This document shows, piece by piece, positions 16,876-24,986 of a stretch of 64,000 nucleotides of DNA. The position numbers were made by a program, and so were the translations under genes. The notes beneath the pieces were generated by a model. That model ran no database searches. It was not told where the DNA came from and was given only the letters and a program-made list of their open reading frames with translations. This DNA comes from Acidobacteriota bacterium (GTDB lineage Bacteria; Acidobacteriota; Thermoanaerobaculia; UBA5066). Numbering within the stretch: the first letter of the stretch is position 1; every line of letters starts with the position of its first letter. Location of the stretch: positions 1 to 64,000 of the forward strand of contig JAKOVQ010000023.1 in the NCBI GenBank assembly GCA_029781975.1, in the 5' to 3' direction.

Positions 16876-18147
16876 ATGATCTCTCTGACCCCGGTGAAGG
16901 TCACGGACCCGAAGTCCCTCGCCACCGAGCTGACCCGGATTGCCGACATCTGCCACGGCTGCCGGCGCTGCTTCTCGCTCTGCCCCTCCTTCGAGGCCCT
17001 CTTCAAGGGGCTCGACGTCCCCGAGGTGGACGGCGACGCCGAGAAGCTCCCGCGCCAGGTCCTCGACGACTTCGTCGACCTCTGCTACGAGTGCAAGCTC
17101 TGCGTCTCCCCGGCGCAGTGCCCCTACGTCCCCCCGCACCGCTGGATGGTCGACATCCCGCACCTCGTCCTCGAGGCGCGGCGCTTCCGGGTGGCCGAGA
17201 AGGGGCTGTCGGCTCGCGAGAAAATGCTCACCCGCCCCGACCTCCTCGGGAAGCTCTCGCGCCCCGTCGCCCCCGTCGCCAACTTCGTCAACACCCTCCC
17301 TCTCGCCCGCTGGGCGATGGAGAAGGCGATCGGCGTCCACCGCGACAAGAAGCTCCCGAGCTTCGTCTGGCAGACGTTCACGCGGTGGTTCGAGGGGCGC
17401 GGCGGCTCGCAGGTGAAGGACCCGGTCGCGAAGGTCGTCCTCTTCCCGACCTGCACCGTCGAGTGGAACAGGCCCGAGATCGGCAAGGCCGCCGTCCAGG
17501 TGCTCGAGGCCAACGGCGTCGAGGTCGCGGTCGACTACCCGCACTGCTGCGGCATGCCCTTCTTCGACGTCGGCGACTTCGACTCCGCGCGCAAGGCGCG
17601 CGAGGGGATGGTGGCCGCGCTGGTCGGCTGGGTCGACGAGGGCTACACCGTCGTCACCCCCGGCCCCTCCTGCTCGCTCATGATGAAGAAGGAGTACCCC
17701 TGGCTGGCGCCGGGCGACGAGCCGACCGAGAGGCTCTCGAAGGCCACTCGCGACCTCTGCGAGTTCCTGATGGAGCTGAAGGGGCAGGGGAAGCTGAAGA
17801 CCGAGTTCCCGAAGGCCCCGAAGGCGATCGCCTACCACCTCCCGTGCCACCTGAGCGTCCAGCGGATCCGCTTCAAGGCGTCCGACCTCCTCGCCCTCAC
17901 CGGGGCGCAGGTCACCGTCGTCGAGAAGTGCTCCGGCCACGACGGCACCTGGGCGATGAAGGTGGAGTACTTCGAGGAGTCGATGAAGGTCGGCAGGAAG
18001 CTCTTCGACCCGCTCCTCGCCGCCAACGCCGACGTCATCGCCTCGGACTGCGCCCTGGCGAGCGTCCAGATCACGCAGGGGACCGAGAAGCCCGTGAAGC
18101 ACCCGATCGAGGTGATCCGCGACGCCTACGGCCTCCCCCCCGCCTGA
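16876..18147 (+). CDS. (4Fe-4S) oxidoreductase with CCG domains, GlpC/HdrD-like
   Basis: 423 residues. Two ferredoxin-type clusters are near the N-terminus: [14 protein letters not shown] (about residues 31-44) and [15 protein letters not shown] (about 73-87). Two cysteine-rich CCG-like domains follow, with [15 protein letters not shown] (about 221-235) and [17 protein letters not shown] (about 353-369). It resembles the GlpC / heterodisulfide reductase D family, which moves electrons between quinones or ferredoxins and partner enzymes. In other genomes such a gene is commonly seen between a rubrerythrin and a DUF3501 gene, exactly as here, suggesting that it delivers electrons to rubrerythrin. 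That role is inferred. Confidence 0.88.
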   Translation: MISLTPVKVTDPKSLATELTRIADICHGCRRCFSLCPSFEALFKGLDVPEVDGDAEKLPRQVLDDFVDLCYECKLCVSPAQCPYVPPHRWMVDIPHLVLEARRFRVAEKGLSAREKMLTRPDLLGKLSRPVAPVANFVNTLPLARWAMEKAIGVHRDKKLPSFVWQTFTRWFEGRGGSQVKDPVAKVVLFPTCTVEWNRPEIGKAAVQVLEANGVEVAVDYPHCCGMPFFDVGDFDSARKAREGMVAALVGWVDEGYTVVTPGPSCSLMMKKEYPWLAPGDEPTERLSKATRDLCEFLMELKGQGKLKTEFPKAPKAIAYHLPCHLSVQRIRFKASDLLALTGAQVTVVEKCSGHDGTWAMKVEYFEESMKVGRKLFDPLLAANADVIASDCALASVQITQGTEKPVKHPIEVIRDAYGLPPA

Positions 18148-18154
18148 GGAGCCC

Positions 18155-18742
18155 ATGAAGAAGCTGACCCTCGACGACGTCAAGAACCTCCACGAGTACG
18201 AGCTGATCCGCGACGACTGGCGCCGCGAGGTGATCGCGGTCAAGGAGCGCCGGCGCGTCCTCCTCGGCCCGAAGATGTCGCTCGTCTTCGAGAACCGCCT
18301 CACCGTCCTCAACCAGGTCCAGGAGATGTGCCGCATCGAGCGGCTCGCCCGGCCCGAGGCCGTCCAGGCGGAGCTCGACGTCTACAACGAGCTCCTCCCC
18401 GGGCCCGGCGAGGTGGCGGCGACCCTCTTCATCGAGATCCCGGGAGAGGGCGACATCAGGCCCGAGCTCGACCGGCTCGTCGGCCTCGGCCGCAAGGGGC
18501 ACCTGAAGATGACGGTCGGCGGCCGGGCCGTCCCGGCCGTCTTCCTCGAGGGGCAGGAGGCCGACGACAAGATCTCCGCCGTCCAGTACGTGAGGTTCCC
18601 CGTCGGGCAAGGGGAGGACGTCCGCAAGGCCGTCGAGACGGGCCCGGTGTCGGTCGTCGTCGACCACCCGGCCTACGGCGCGTCGGCCGTCCTCGGGCCC
18701 GAGACCCGCGAGGAGCTGGCGAGGGACCTCCTGCCGGGCTGA
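18155..18742 (+). CDS. DUF3501 family protein
   Basis: 195 residues, 8 nt after the Fe-S gene and clearly co-transcribed. The N-terminal block KLTLDDVKNLHEYELIRDDW and the KERRRVLLGPKMSLVFENR segment are characteristic of DUF3501; the C-terminus has VQYVRFPVG and VDHPAYGASAVL. There is no signal peptide or membrane helix, and no cysteine cluster, so it is unlikely to carry its own Fe-S centre. No biochemical role is established for this family as far as I know. The conserved neighbourhood with rubrerythrin and an Fe-S reductase points to peroxide detoxification. Confidence 0.85.
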   Translation: MKKLTLDDVKNLHEYELIRDDWRREVIAVKERRRVLLGPKMSLVFENRLTVLNQVQEMCRIERLARPEAVQAELDVYNELLPGPGEVAATLFIEIPGEGDIRPELDRLVGLGRKGHLKMTVGGRAVPAVFLEGQEADDKISAVQYVRFPVGQGEDVRKAVETGPVSVVVDHPAYGASAVLGPETREELARDLLPG

Positions 18743-18770
18743 CGCGCCGGCTGTGCTAGAGTTTTTCCGC

Positions 18771-19259
18771 TTGCTCATCCACATCCTTCGTCACGCGGAA
18801 GCCGAGGCGGTCTCCGCGACCGGGCTCGACGACGACAGGCGGCTCACGGACGCGGGCCGCCGGAGGATGCGGGCGGTCGCGAAGGCGATCGCCCGGCTCG
18901 AGCCCTCCTTCGACGCCATCCTCGTCTCGCCGCTCGTCCGCGCCGTCGAGACGGCGGAGCCGGTCGCCCGCGCCTGCGGATTCGCCGAGCCGCTCCGCGA
19001 GTCGAAGGCCCTCCGGCCCGGCGCGGAGCCCGAGGTGGTCCTCGAGGAGGTGGCGAAGCTGGGGGCGAAGAACGTCCTCCTCGTCGGCCACATGCCGCAC
19101 CTGGGCCGGTTGTTCGGGCGCCTCCTCACGGGGCGCGACGACGTCGATGTCCCGCTCAAGAAGGCCGCGCTCGCGGCGTTCGAGACGGCCGACCCGCTTT
19201 CGGGGGCGGCCGAGCTGAAGTTCTACTTCCCTCCGCGGCACCTGGAAAAGCTGGCCTGA
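18771..19259 (+). CDS. sixA: SixA-type phosphohistidine phosphatase
   Basis: 162 residues from a TTG at 18771, chosen because it gives MLIHILRHAEAE, the same N-terminal spacing as known SixA proteins; a GTG at 18753 is the alternative. The histidine-phosphatase RHA/E motif is at about residues 7-9, LVSPLVRAVETAE follows (about 54-66), and the second catalytic His lies in LLVGHMPHLGRL (about 102-113). It removes phosphate from phosphohistidine in relay proteins. A TGTGCTAGAGT sequence just upstream resembles an extended -10, which would give a nearly leaderless mRNA. Confidence 0.88.
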   Translation: MLIHILRHAEAEAVSATGLDDDRRLTDAGRRRMRAVAKAIARLEPSFDAILVSPLVRAVETAEPVARACGFAEPLRESKALRPGAEPEVVLEEVAKLGAKNVLLVGHMPHLGRLFGRLLTGRDDVDVPLKKAALAAFETADPLSGAAELKFYFPPRHLEKLA

Positions 19260-19292
19260 GGGCCGCCGCGGAGGAAAGGAGAGGAAGCTCCC

Positions 19293-19895
19293 ATGGGAAG
19301 GAATTTCGGGCTGGGTTGCCTGGTCGCCGTCCTCGTCGGCGTCCTGGGCGCGGGGGTCTGGGCGGCGAGCGCCTACAACCGCCTGAACGAGGCCGACCAG
19401 GGGGTCACCGCGGCCTGGTCCCAGGTCGAGAACGTCTACCAGCGCCGCGCCGACCTCGTCCCCAACCTCGTCGCCACCGTGAAGGGGGCCGCGAGCTTCG
19501 AGCAGTCGACCCTCACGGCGGTCGTCCAGGCGCGCGCGCAGGCGACGCAGGTCAAGCTCGACGCCAACTCGATCAAGGACCCGGAGGCCCTCGCGGCCTT
19601 CCAGAAGGCGCAGGACGGCCTCGGCCAGGCCCTCTCGCGCCTCCTCGTCACCGTCGAGCGCTACCCCGAGCTCAAGGCGACCCAGGCGTTCCGCGACCTG
19701 ATGGTCCAGCTCGAAGCGACCGAGAACCGGATCTCCGTCGAGAGGGGCCGGTTCAACGACGCCACGCAACGCTACAACACCCTCCGCAGGTCCCTCCCCA
19801 CCGTCATCGTCGCCACCGTGGCCGGCTTCAAGGAGCGCCCCTACTTCAAGGCCACGACCGAAGGGGCCGACAAGGCGCCCGAAGCCAGGTTCTGA
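19293..19895 (+). CDS. lemA: LemA family protein
   Basis: 200 residues. One N-terminal membrane helix (LGCLVAVLVGVLGAGVWAASAYNRL) is followed by the family signature NEADQGVTAAWSQVENVYQRRADLVPNLVATVKG (two consecutive parts of it, about residues 28-62), a long alpha-helical region, and ENRISVERGRFNDATQRYNTLRR with FPTVIVA-like ending (here LPTVIVATVAGFKERPYF). LemA proteins are membrane-anchored with a helical bundle outside; they often accompany a TPM-domain protein, which is missing here. A GGAAAGGAGAGGAAG stretch supplies the ribosome site. Confidence 0.94.
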   Translation: MGRNFGLGCLVAVLVGVLGAGVWAASAYNRLNEADQGVTAAWSQVENVYQRRADLVPNLVATVKGAASFEQSTLTAVVQARAQATQVKLDANSIKDPEALAAFQKAQDGLGQALSRLLVTVERYPELKATQAFRDLMVQLEATENRISVERGRFNDATQRYNTLRRSLPTVIVATVAGFKERPYFKATTEGADKAPEARF

Positions 19896-19928
19896 GACGA
19901 CCGCTCCCGGAGCGCCAGGAGGAGCACG

Positions 19929-20342
19929 ATGACCAGAACCCCGTGGAAAGCCGCGATGGGGCTCCTGATGATCGCGAACGGCCTCTTCTTCGCCGCGAAC
20001 GTCGTCGCCTTCCGGCATCCGGAGCTGGGGATGGGGGTCTTCCACGACCCGACGCCGCTCCCCGACCAGGTGGGAGCGGCGCTGAAGGTCGTCGTCACCA
20101 TCCTCGCGGGCGTGGCGTTCGTCGTCGGAGGGCTGGGTCTCCTGCGGGCGCAACGCTCCCTCCTTCCCGCCGGCTTCATCGGCTTCCTCCTCTTCGACCT
20201 CTTCGTCCTAGGCGAGGTCTGGAGGGGCGCCCGCCCCGTCTCCGTCCTCTGGAGCTGGCCCGGCCTCCTCTGCGTCCTCGCCTTCGCCTACTGGATGGCC
20301 TGCCGCCGCGCCTGGAAGGAAGACACCAGCCTGGGGTCATGA
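19929..20342 (+). CDS. Small integral membrane protein of unknown function
   Basis: 137 residues with four hydrophobic stretches: about 7-27 (AMGLLMIANGLFFAANVVAF), 52-72 (VVVTILAGVAFVVGGLGLL), 79-95 (LLPAGFIGFLLFDLFVL) and 105-124 (VLWSWPGLLCVLAFAYWMA). No cysteine or charged active-site pattern is visible, and I do not recognise the family. A GGAGG site precedes the ATG and it lies 33 nt after lemA, so it may be in the same transcript. Its last codons run into a GGGGTCA-containing sequence 5 nt before the first 25-bp repeat of the next region, which may have altered the original C-terminus. Confidence 0.7.
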   Translation: MTRTPWKAAMGLLMIANGLFFAANVVAFRHPELGMGVFHDPTPLPDQVGAALKVVVTILAGVAFVVGGLGLLRAQRSLLPAGFIGFLLFDLFVLGEVWRGARPVSVLWSWPGLLCVLAFAYWMACRRAWKEDTSLGS

Positions 20343-20346
20343 GCCT

Positions 20347-20371
20347 GGGGTCAGGTCTGTGATCCGTGATC
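20347..20371 (+). repeat. 25-bp REP-like repeat, copy 1 (forward)
   Basis: GGGGTCAGGTCTGTG followed by ATCCGTGATC. It is identical to the copy at 21766-21790 and to the reverse complements at 22751-22775 and 25050-25074. It lies 5 nt after the membrane-protein stop and before the 3' end of the serine hydrolase gene. Confidence 0.9.
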
Positions 20372-20416
20372 CGGCCGCCCCGGCGGTCGGAGTCGTGATC
20401 AGGCCTCCCCGGTCCG

Positions 20417-21664
20417 TCAGGGGTCGGCCGGGTCGACCGCCCTCCCCAGGAGGAGGCGCGACAGGAACCCCGTGTCGGTGAAGCCGGTCCGGTCTCCCGT
20501 CAGGAGAGCCCGCAGCAGCCCGTCCGCCTGCCGCACGACCACCATCTTCAGGGATCGGCTCACGTAGAGCCGCTGCTTGCCGAGCCCGGCCGCCATCACG
20601 AGGTCGTCCGGGAGCCCGGGGGCCCCGGGGCGGACGTCCGTGGCGCCCCGGAGCTGGCGGATGGAGGATCGGAGCGCCTCGTCGATCGGCCTGTTGAGCC
20701 ACCAGGTGAGGCCGTACATCGGGTTCGCGGCGGTCCCTTCGAGGCACTGCTGGAGGAGGGCGCGCGGCACGACGACCTTCCCCTGCCACGTCCCGCCCAG
20801 CCGGACCAGCTCCCCGAAGCGGGCCCAGTCGCGCGCCGTGAGGGAGGCGCCCGACGGCATCTGCGGGTTGCCGTCCGGCCCGTGCCTCCACGCCCCGTGC
20901 CGGGCGCCGATCGGCCCGAGAATCCGCCGGTCGAGGTACGCGACGGGGTCCTCGCCGCGGGGCTCGAGCTTCCGCCGGAGGAGCTCGCCGAAGACCTGGA
21001 ACGGAACGGGTCCGTAAGAGAAGCGTGCGCCCGGAGCCGCCGTCAGCGGCCGCGCCACGGCGTCCGCGTACGTGGGCGGCCGCGCGACCCGCCCGCCGTC
21101 GAGCCCGCTCGTCAGGCTCAGGAGCTGCCGGATGGTCACCCGCGCTTTCCCGGGGTCCGTTCGCCATTCCGGGAGCGTCCGCGAGACGGGCTCGTCGAGC
21201 GAGAGGATGCCGTCCGCCGTCGCGGCGGCCGCCGCCACGCCCCAGAAGCTCTTCGTCCCGCTCGCCAGCTCGTGCGCTTCGCCGGCCGATCCGCCGTTCG
21301 GGTAGTCCTCGAAGACGGTCCGCCCGTCGACCATCACCAGCATCGACACACCCCGGTGGGCTGCGCTGTACGCCGCCGCGAGCCTCTGGTGGGACGGGTC
21401 GAGCGGGTCGAGGGCGCCGGGGCTCCCTGCGGCGGTGACCGCCGTCGGCCGGGCCGGACGCGCTGCCCCGTCGACGCCCTCGTCCTGGGCGAGGACCACC
21501 CGCGGCCGCCGGCCCTCCGGCTCCGAGCCCGACGCTCCGAGGACGACGGCCAGGAGCGCGAGGCCGAGCGCACCGAGCGCGGCCGGGACGAGGAACGGAC
21601 GGTTCGAGCGCGTCACGAGGCGATTCGACGGACGGGCCTGCCACGCGGTTGACGCCCCGGCCAC
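20417..21664 (-). CDS. Exported/anchored serine hydrolase, beta-lactamase (class C / AmpC-like) fold
   Basis: 415 residues. The N-terminus has a basic start and a hydrophobic helix (FLVPAALGALGLALLAVVLG, about 24-43), a signal anchor or uncleaved signal. The catalytic S-x-x-K is in ELASGTKSFWG (about 132-142), and LTSGLDGG plus FSYGPVPFQVFGELL occupy the position of the Tyr motif. The third KTG-type motif is not obvious. Proteins of this fold act as esterases, peptidases or beta-lactamases; no resistance function can be claimed. The gene lies wholly between forward copies 1 and 2 of the 25-bp repeat, which suggests it belongs to a transferred segment. Confidence 0.82.
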   Translation of the reverse strand: MAGASTAWQARPSNRLVTRSNRPFLVPAALGALGLALLAVVLGASGSEPEGRRPRVVLAQDEGVDGAARPARPTAVTAAGSPGALDPLDPSHQRLAAAYSAAHRGVSMLVMVDGRTVFEDYPNGGSAGEAHELASGTKSFWGVAAAAATADGILSLDEPVSRTLPEWRTDPGKARVTIRQLLSLTSGLDGGRVARPPTYADAVARPLTAAPGARFSYGPVPFQVFGELLRRKLEPRGEDPVAYLDRRILGPIGARHGAWRHGPDGNPQMPSGASLTARDWARFGELVRLGGTWQGKVVVPRALLQQCLEGTAANPMYGLTWWLNRPIDEALRSSIRQLRGATDVRPGAPGLPDDLVMAAGLGKQRLYVSRSLKMVVVRQADGLLRALLTGDRTGFTDTGFLSRLLLGRAVDPADP

Positions 21665-21695
21665 ATTGAGATGAAACGAAGTGGAACGAGGTGCG

Positions 21696-21769
21696 TCGAG
21701 ATGGGGTCGAGATGGGGTCGAGATGGGGTCGAGATGGGGTCGAGATGGGGTCGAGATGGCGAGATGGGG
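21696..21769 (+). repeat. 11-bp tandem repeat beside the RAYT repeat
   Basis: Five perfect units of TCGAGATGGGG (21696-21750), a shortened unit, then a last GAGATGGGG that runs straight into the 25-bp repeat at 21766. The array lies between the serine hydrolase start and the RAYT gene. Confidence 0.92.
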
Positions 21770-21790
21770 TCAGGTCTGTGATCCGTGATC
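21766..21790 (+). repeat. 25-bp REP-like repeat, copy 2 (left of RAYT)
   Basis: Identical to copy 1 and located 15 nt upstream of the RAYT start codon. With copy 3 it forms a perfect inverted pair around the transposase. Its 3' half contains GATCCGTGATC, itself a short imperfect palindrome. Confidence 0.92.
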
Positions 21791-21805
21791 TAGAATCGCC
21801 CTGTC

Positions 21806-22771
21806 ATGAGCCGCCCCCTTCGCCTCGAGTTCGAGGGCGCCGTCTGGCACGTCACCGCTCGCGGGAACGAACGGCGGGAGGTCTTCAAGGACGACGACGA
21901 CCGCAGCCGCTTCCTCGGCGTCCTGGGAGACGTCGTCGAGCGCGCCCGCTGGCGACTTCACGCCTACGTCCTGATGGGGAACCACTACCATCTCCTCGTC
22001 GAGACTCCGGTGCCCACTCTCTCCTTCGGGATGCGGCAGCTCGACGGGATCTACGGCCAGAGGTTCAACCGCCGTCACGGGCGGGTGGGCCACCTCTTCC
22101 AGGGTCGCTTCAAGGGAATCCTCGTCCAGCGGGAGGCCCACCTGCTCGAGCTCGTCCGGTACGTGGTCCGCAATCCGGTAGCCGCCGGCCTCGTCGCCCG
22201 GGCCGTCGACTGGCCCTGGAGCAGCTACCGCGCCACCGCCGGCCTGGAGCCCGCCCCTGCCTGGCTCGACGCCGATTGGACTCTCGACCAGTTCGGCGCG
22301 TCGCGATCGCGAGCCCGCCGCCGCTATCGCGAGTTCGTCGAGGAGGGTTCGCGGACCGCCTACCGGCCGTGGGACGCCCTTCGAGGGCAGGTCTACCTCG
22401 GCGACGACGCCTTCCTGACCGACGTGGCCGGCCGGCTCGACGAGGGGAACGCCTCCCGGGAGGTCCCTCGCAGTCAGCGTCAGCCGGCCGTTCTCTCCTT
22501 CGAGCGGCTCGTCGCGGCTGCCGAAAGGGTTGCCAGGGCCCGCCTCGCCGACCTCCCGCGCTCCTCCACCATGAGGAAGGTCATCGCCCACGTCCTGCGG
22601 ACCGAGACCCTCTCGAGCTACCGTGAGATCGGCGAGGTCCTCGGCGTGGGCGAGTGGGCCGCGGGCCATCTCGCTCGACAGGGGGAGGCCCTCGCCTCGC
22701 GCCCCGGCCCGGCCCGCCAGGCGCGGAACGAGATCGTGACCGAGGCCGCGGATCACGGATCACAGACCTGA
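21806..22771 (+). CDS. REP-associated tyrosine transposase (Y1, HUH family)
   Basis: 321 residues. The N-terminus PLRLEFEGAVWHVTARGNER (about 4-23) is the hallmark of RAYT/Y1_Tnp proteins. The metal-binding HUH motif is in LMGNHYHLLVETP (about 56-68), and the candidate catalytic Tyr is in LVRYVVRNPVAAGL (about 116-129). The C-terminal part (from about 240) contains a helix-turn-helix-like segment SSYREIGEVLGVGEWAAGHLARQG. These single-strand endonucleases cut at palindromic REP sequences. The last six codons (DHGSQT and stop) lie within the right-hand 25-bp repeat, so the transposase and its repeat share sequence. Confidence 0.93.
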   Translation: MSRPLRLEFEGAVWHVTARGNERREVFKDDDDRSRFLGVLGDVVERARWRLHAYVLMGNHYHLLVETPVPTLSFGMRQLDGIYGQRFNRRHGRVGHLFQGRFKGILVQREAHLLELVRYVVRNPVAAGLVARAVDWPWSSYRATAGLEPAPAWLDADWTLDQFGASRSRARRRYREFVEEGSRTAYRPWDALRGQVYLGDDAFLTDVAGRLDEGNASREVPRSQRQPAVLSFERLVAAAERVARARLADLPRSSTMRKVIAHVLRTETLSSYREIGEVLGVGEWAAGHLARQGEALASRPGPARQARNEIVTEAADHGSQT

Positions 22772-22775
22772 CCCC
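22751..22775 (-). repeat. 25-bp REP-like repeat, copy 3 (inverted, right of RAYT)
   Basis: Exact reverse complement of copies 1 and 2. It encodes the C-terminus and stop codon of the RAYT gene and is followed by degenerate CCTGACCCCCGGTC repeats up to about 22830. Confidence 0.92.
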
Positions 22776-22832
22776 CGGTCCCTGACCCCCGGTCCCCCCT
22801 CCGGTCCCCCTGACCCCCGATCCCCCCTCCGG

Positions 22833-23756
22833 TCAGCCGAGCGCCGCGGCGAGGCGGGCGAGCTTGTCGGGGTTGAGGACGGTCCGGACGGCGTGGATCC
22901 GCTCGCCGTCGGTCTCGAATGTGAGGACCGAGACGATCCGCCCGCCGATCCGGCCGACGAGCGCCGGCCACCCGTTGACCTCCACCACCTCGCGGCGGGC
23001 GTCGGCGGGGGCGCGCCCGAAGATCCCCACGAAGAAGCGGGCCACCGCGTCGGCCCCCACCACCGGGCGCCGCGCGGCGAAGGCCTTCCCTCCTCCGTCC
23101 GACCAGGCCGTCGCGTCGGCTGCGAGGAGGCGGGTCACCGCCGCCACGTCGCCGGAGGCGCACGTCGCGCCGAAGGCGTCCACGAGGCGGCGGTGCGCCT
23201 CCCTTGAGGGTGCGAAGCGGGGCCGCCTCGCCCGCACCGCCTCGCGCGCCCGCTTCAGGGTCTGCCGGCAGCTCGCCTCGGTCCGCCCCAGCATCGTCGC
23301 GATCTCGGCGTGCGGGTAGTCGAAGACCTCGTGCAGCAGGTAGACCGCCCGCTCGGCCGGCGTCAGGCTCTCGAGGACGACGAGGAACGCGATCGAGATC
23401 GACTCGGCGTCGGCCCCTTCCACTGAATCCGGCCGCGTCGCGAGGGGCTCGGGGAGCCACGGGCCCACATAGGTCTCGCGCCTGGCCCGAGCGCTCTTCA
23501 GGGCATCCAGGCAGAGCCGCGTGACCACGGTGGAGAGGTACGCGCGGTCGGAGCGCACCTCCGCCGGCGCCGCCCTCTGCCACCGCAGCCAGGCCTCCTG
23601 CACCACGTCCTCCGCGTCGGCCGCCGAGCCGAGCATCCGGTACGCGATGCCGAAGAGGAGCGGCCGATGCGCCTCGAACGTCGCGGCGGCGGGCGTGGGT
23701 GCGTCTGTCGCGTCAGTCGCGTCGGTCGCGTCGGTCGCGTCAGTCACGTCGGTCAC
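22833..23756 (-). CDS. ECF sigma factor of the ECF41 type with SnoaL-like C-terminal domain
   Basis: 307 residues from a GTG at 23756. After a repetitive TDATDA leader, sigma2 (FGIAYRMLGSAADAEDVVQEAWLRW) and sigma4 (YPHAEIATMLGRTEASCRQTLKRAR) are present, then an about 110-residue SnoaL-like domain. Three ECF41 signatures are visible: WLPEPL in the linker, DGGGK (WSDGGGKAF) and NPDKL at the C-terminus. ECF41 factors are controlled by this C-terminal domain rather than by an anti-sigma factor and are usually encoded beside an oxidoreductase. That holds here: the NADH-dehydrogenase-like gene ends 5 nt upstream, in the same transcript. Confidence 0.92.
   Translation of the reverse strand: MTDVTDATDATDATDATDAPTPAAATFEAHRPLLFGIAYRMLGSAADAEDVVQEAWLRWQRAAPAEVRSDRAYLSTVVTRLCLDALKSARARRETYVGPWLPEPLATRPDSVEGADAESISIAFLVVLESLTPAERAVYLLHEVFDYPHAEIATMLGRTEASCRQTLKRAREAVRARRPRFAPSREAHRRLVDAFGATCASGDVAAVTRLLAADATAWSDGGGKAFAARRPVVGADAVARFFVGIFGRAPADARREVVEVNGWPALVGRIGGRIVSVLTFETDGERIHAVRTVLNPDKLARLAAALG
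23702..23756 (-). repeat. 9-bp tandem repeat in the sigma factor 5' end
   Basis: About five near-identical GACGCGACC/T units encode consecutive Thr-Asp-Ala triplets at the N-terminus of the ECF41 factor. Unit number changes would keep the frame. Confidence 0.8.
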
Positions 23757-23760
23757 GTCG

Positions 23761-24963
23761 TCACGTCCTCCCTCCGGCCCCTTCCAGCGTGGGCGGCGCT
23801 CCCGCGCGGGGCGCGAGGGCGTGTCCCCCCTTCCAGACTACCGCGGGCAGCCCCGCGCTCTCGGCCCGGAGCGCCGCCACCGTGCTCCTGCAGATCGCCT
23901 CCTTGAAGAGCGCCGCGCGCCGTCCGGTCACGATCCGGCCCAGCGGCGCGCCGTCGGGCGTCGCCATCTGGATCAGGCCCTCCCGCCTCCCGAGGCTCAC
24001 GCAGTAGAACGGCGTGGCGTAGTCGAACGGCCTCACGTCCTCGCCGGCCAGCTCGCGTGCGACGTTCTCCGCCGCAAGGGCGCCCATCGGCTGCGCGCTC
24101 TTGCAGCCCAGCGGAACCGCTCGCCCCGGCAGGGTCGCCACGTCCCCCGCGGCGAAGACGTGCGGGTGTGAGACCGACCGGAGCGCCCGGTCGACCACCA
24201 CCTGCCCGAGCCCGTTCACGGCCAGTCCCGCCTCCCGGGGCAGGGCTGGGAACGCGAAACCAGCCGCCCAGACGCAGGCGTCGAAGCCGATCGGCGCCCC
24301 GTCCGTGGCGAGGGTCCGCGGCTCGACACGGCTCACCCGCACCCGTTCGAGAAGGTCGATCCCCATCCTTGCGAAGACCCTCCGGACGTGCTCCCGCCCT
24401 TCCGGCGAGAAGCCCGGCGCCACCAGGCCGCCCGTCACCAGCGCCACCTTCAACGAAGGGAACGCCTCGGCCACCTCGGTCGCGCTCTCGATCCCGGTCA
24501 ACCCGCCCCCCACCACCACGACCCGGCCACCACCGGACTCGTGAAGCCGCCGCAGCGCCGCCGCGCCCCGGCGGGCCGCGCCCCCGTCGAGCCCCAGGGA
24601 GTGCTCGTCCGCTCCGGGGACGTGCGTGCCGTCCACGCGCGAGCCCATCGCGACGATTAGCCGGTCCCAGGGGAGCGGCGTCCCGTCCACGTCCACGCAC
24701 TGCCCGGCCAGGTCGAGCCCCCGGGCCGTCCCCACCCGCAAGGCCACGCCGCGCCGCCGGAGGAGCGGCTCGAGGGCAACCGACCGGGGCGACCTCCCCG
24801 CCAGCTCCTCGTGGAGCCGGATACGCTGAATCAGCCTGTCGCTGGCGTTGACGAGAGTGATGGAAAGGCGCCCGCCGCCCCTCTTCGCCAGCCGGAGCGC
24901 GGAGACGACCCCGGCGTACCCGCCCCCCACGACGACGACTCGGGTTCCGGTCTCGATGGCCAT
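23761..24963 (-). CDS. FAD-dependent NADH dehydrogenase / pyridine nucleotide-disulfide oxidoreductase family (NDH-2-like)
   Basis: 400 residues from the ATG complementary to 24961-24963. The FAD-binding motif VVVVGGGYAGVVSALRLA is at about residues 9-26, and a second dinucleotide motif VVVVGGGLTGIESATEVA at about 143-160 binds NAD(P)H. The C-terminal FAD motif is HVFAAGDVATLPGRAVPLG. The redox Cys pair of disulfide reductases is absent, so it resembles type II NADH dehydrogenases or ferredoxin reductases. It is followed at once by the ECF41 gene. A likely ECF41 promoter lies 24-50 nt upstream, suggesting that the sigma factor drives this pair. Confidence 0.86.
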   Translation of the reverse strand: MAIETGTRVVVVGGGYAGVVSALRLAKRGGGRLSITLVNASDRLIQRIRLHEELAGRSPRSVALEPLLRRRGVALRVGTARGLDLAGQCVDVDGTPLPWDRLIVAMGSRVDGTHVPGADEHSLGLDGGAARRGAAALRRLHESGGGRVVVVGGGLTGIESATEVAEAFPSLKVALVTGGLVAPGFSPEGREHVRRVFARMGIDLLERVRVSRVEPRTLATDGAPIGFDACVWAAGFAFPALPREAGLAVNGLGQVVVDRALRSVSHPHVFAAGDVATLPGRAVPLGCKSAQPMGALAAENVARELAGEDVRPFDYATPFYCVSLGRREGLIQMATPDGAPLGRIVTGRRAALFKEAICRSTVAALRAESAGLPAVVWKGGHALAPRAGAPPTLEGAGGRT

Positions 24964-24986
24964 GACGTCCTCCTTCCACACCCCAT

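Larger units (their letters stand above)
21766..22775 (+). mobile_element. RAYT (REP-associated tyrosine transposase) unit bounded by a 25-bp inverted repeat
   Basis: A single Y1-HUH transposase gene lies between perfect inverted copies of a 25-bp sequence. This is the usual layout of a RAYT with its cognate repetitive palindromes. Right of the unit (22768-22830) is a run of degenerate TGACCCCCGGTCC-type repeats. Confidence 0.75.

Noticed and set aside
20417-21664. Beta-lactamase resistance gene
   Set aside because: S-x-x-K is present but the KTG motif is not obvious; the fold is shared by many esterases and peptidases, so no resistance function is claimed.
21696-21769. CRISPR array
   Set aside because: The units are 11 bp in direct tandem with no spacers, and no cas genes are nearby.
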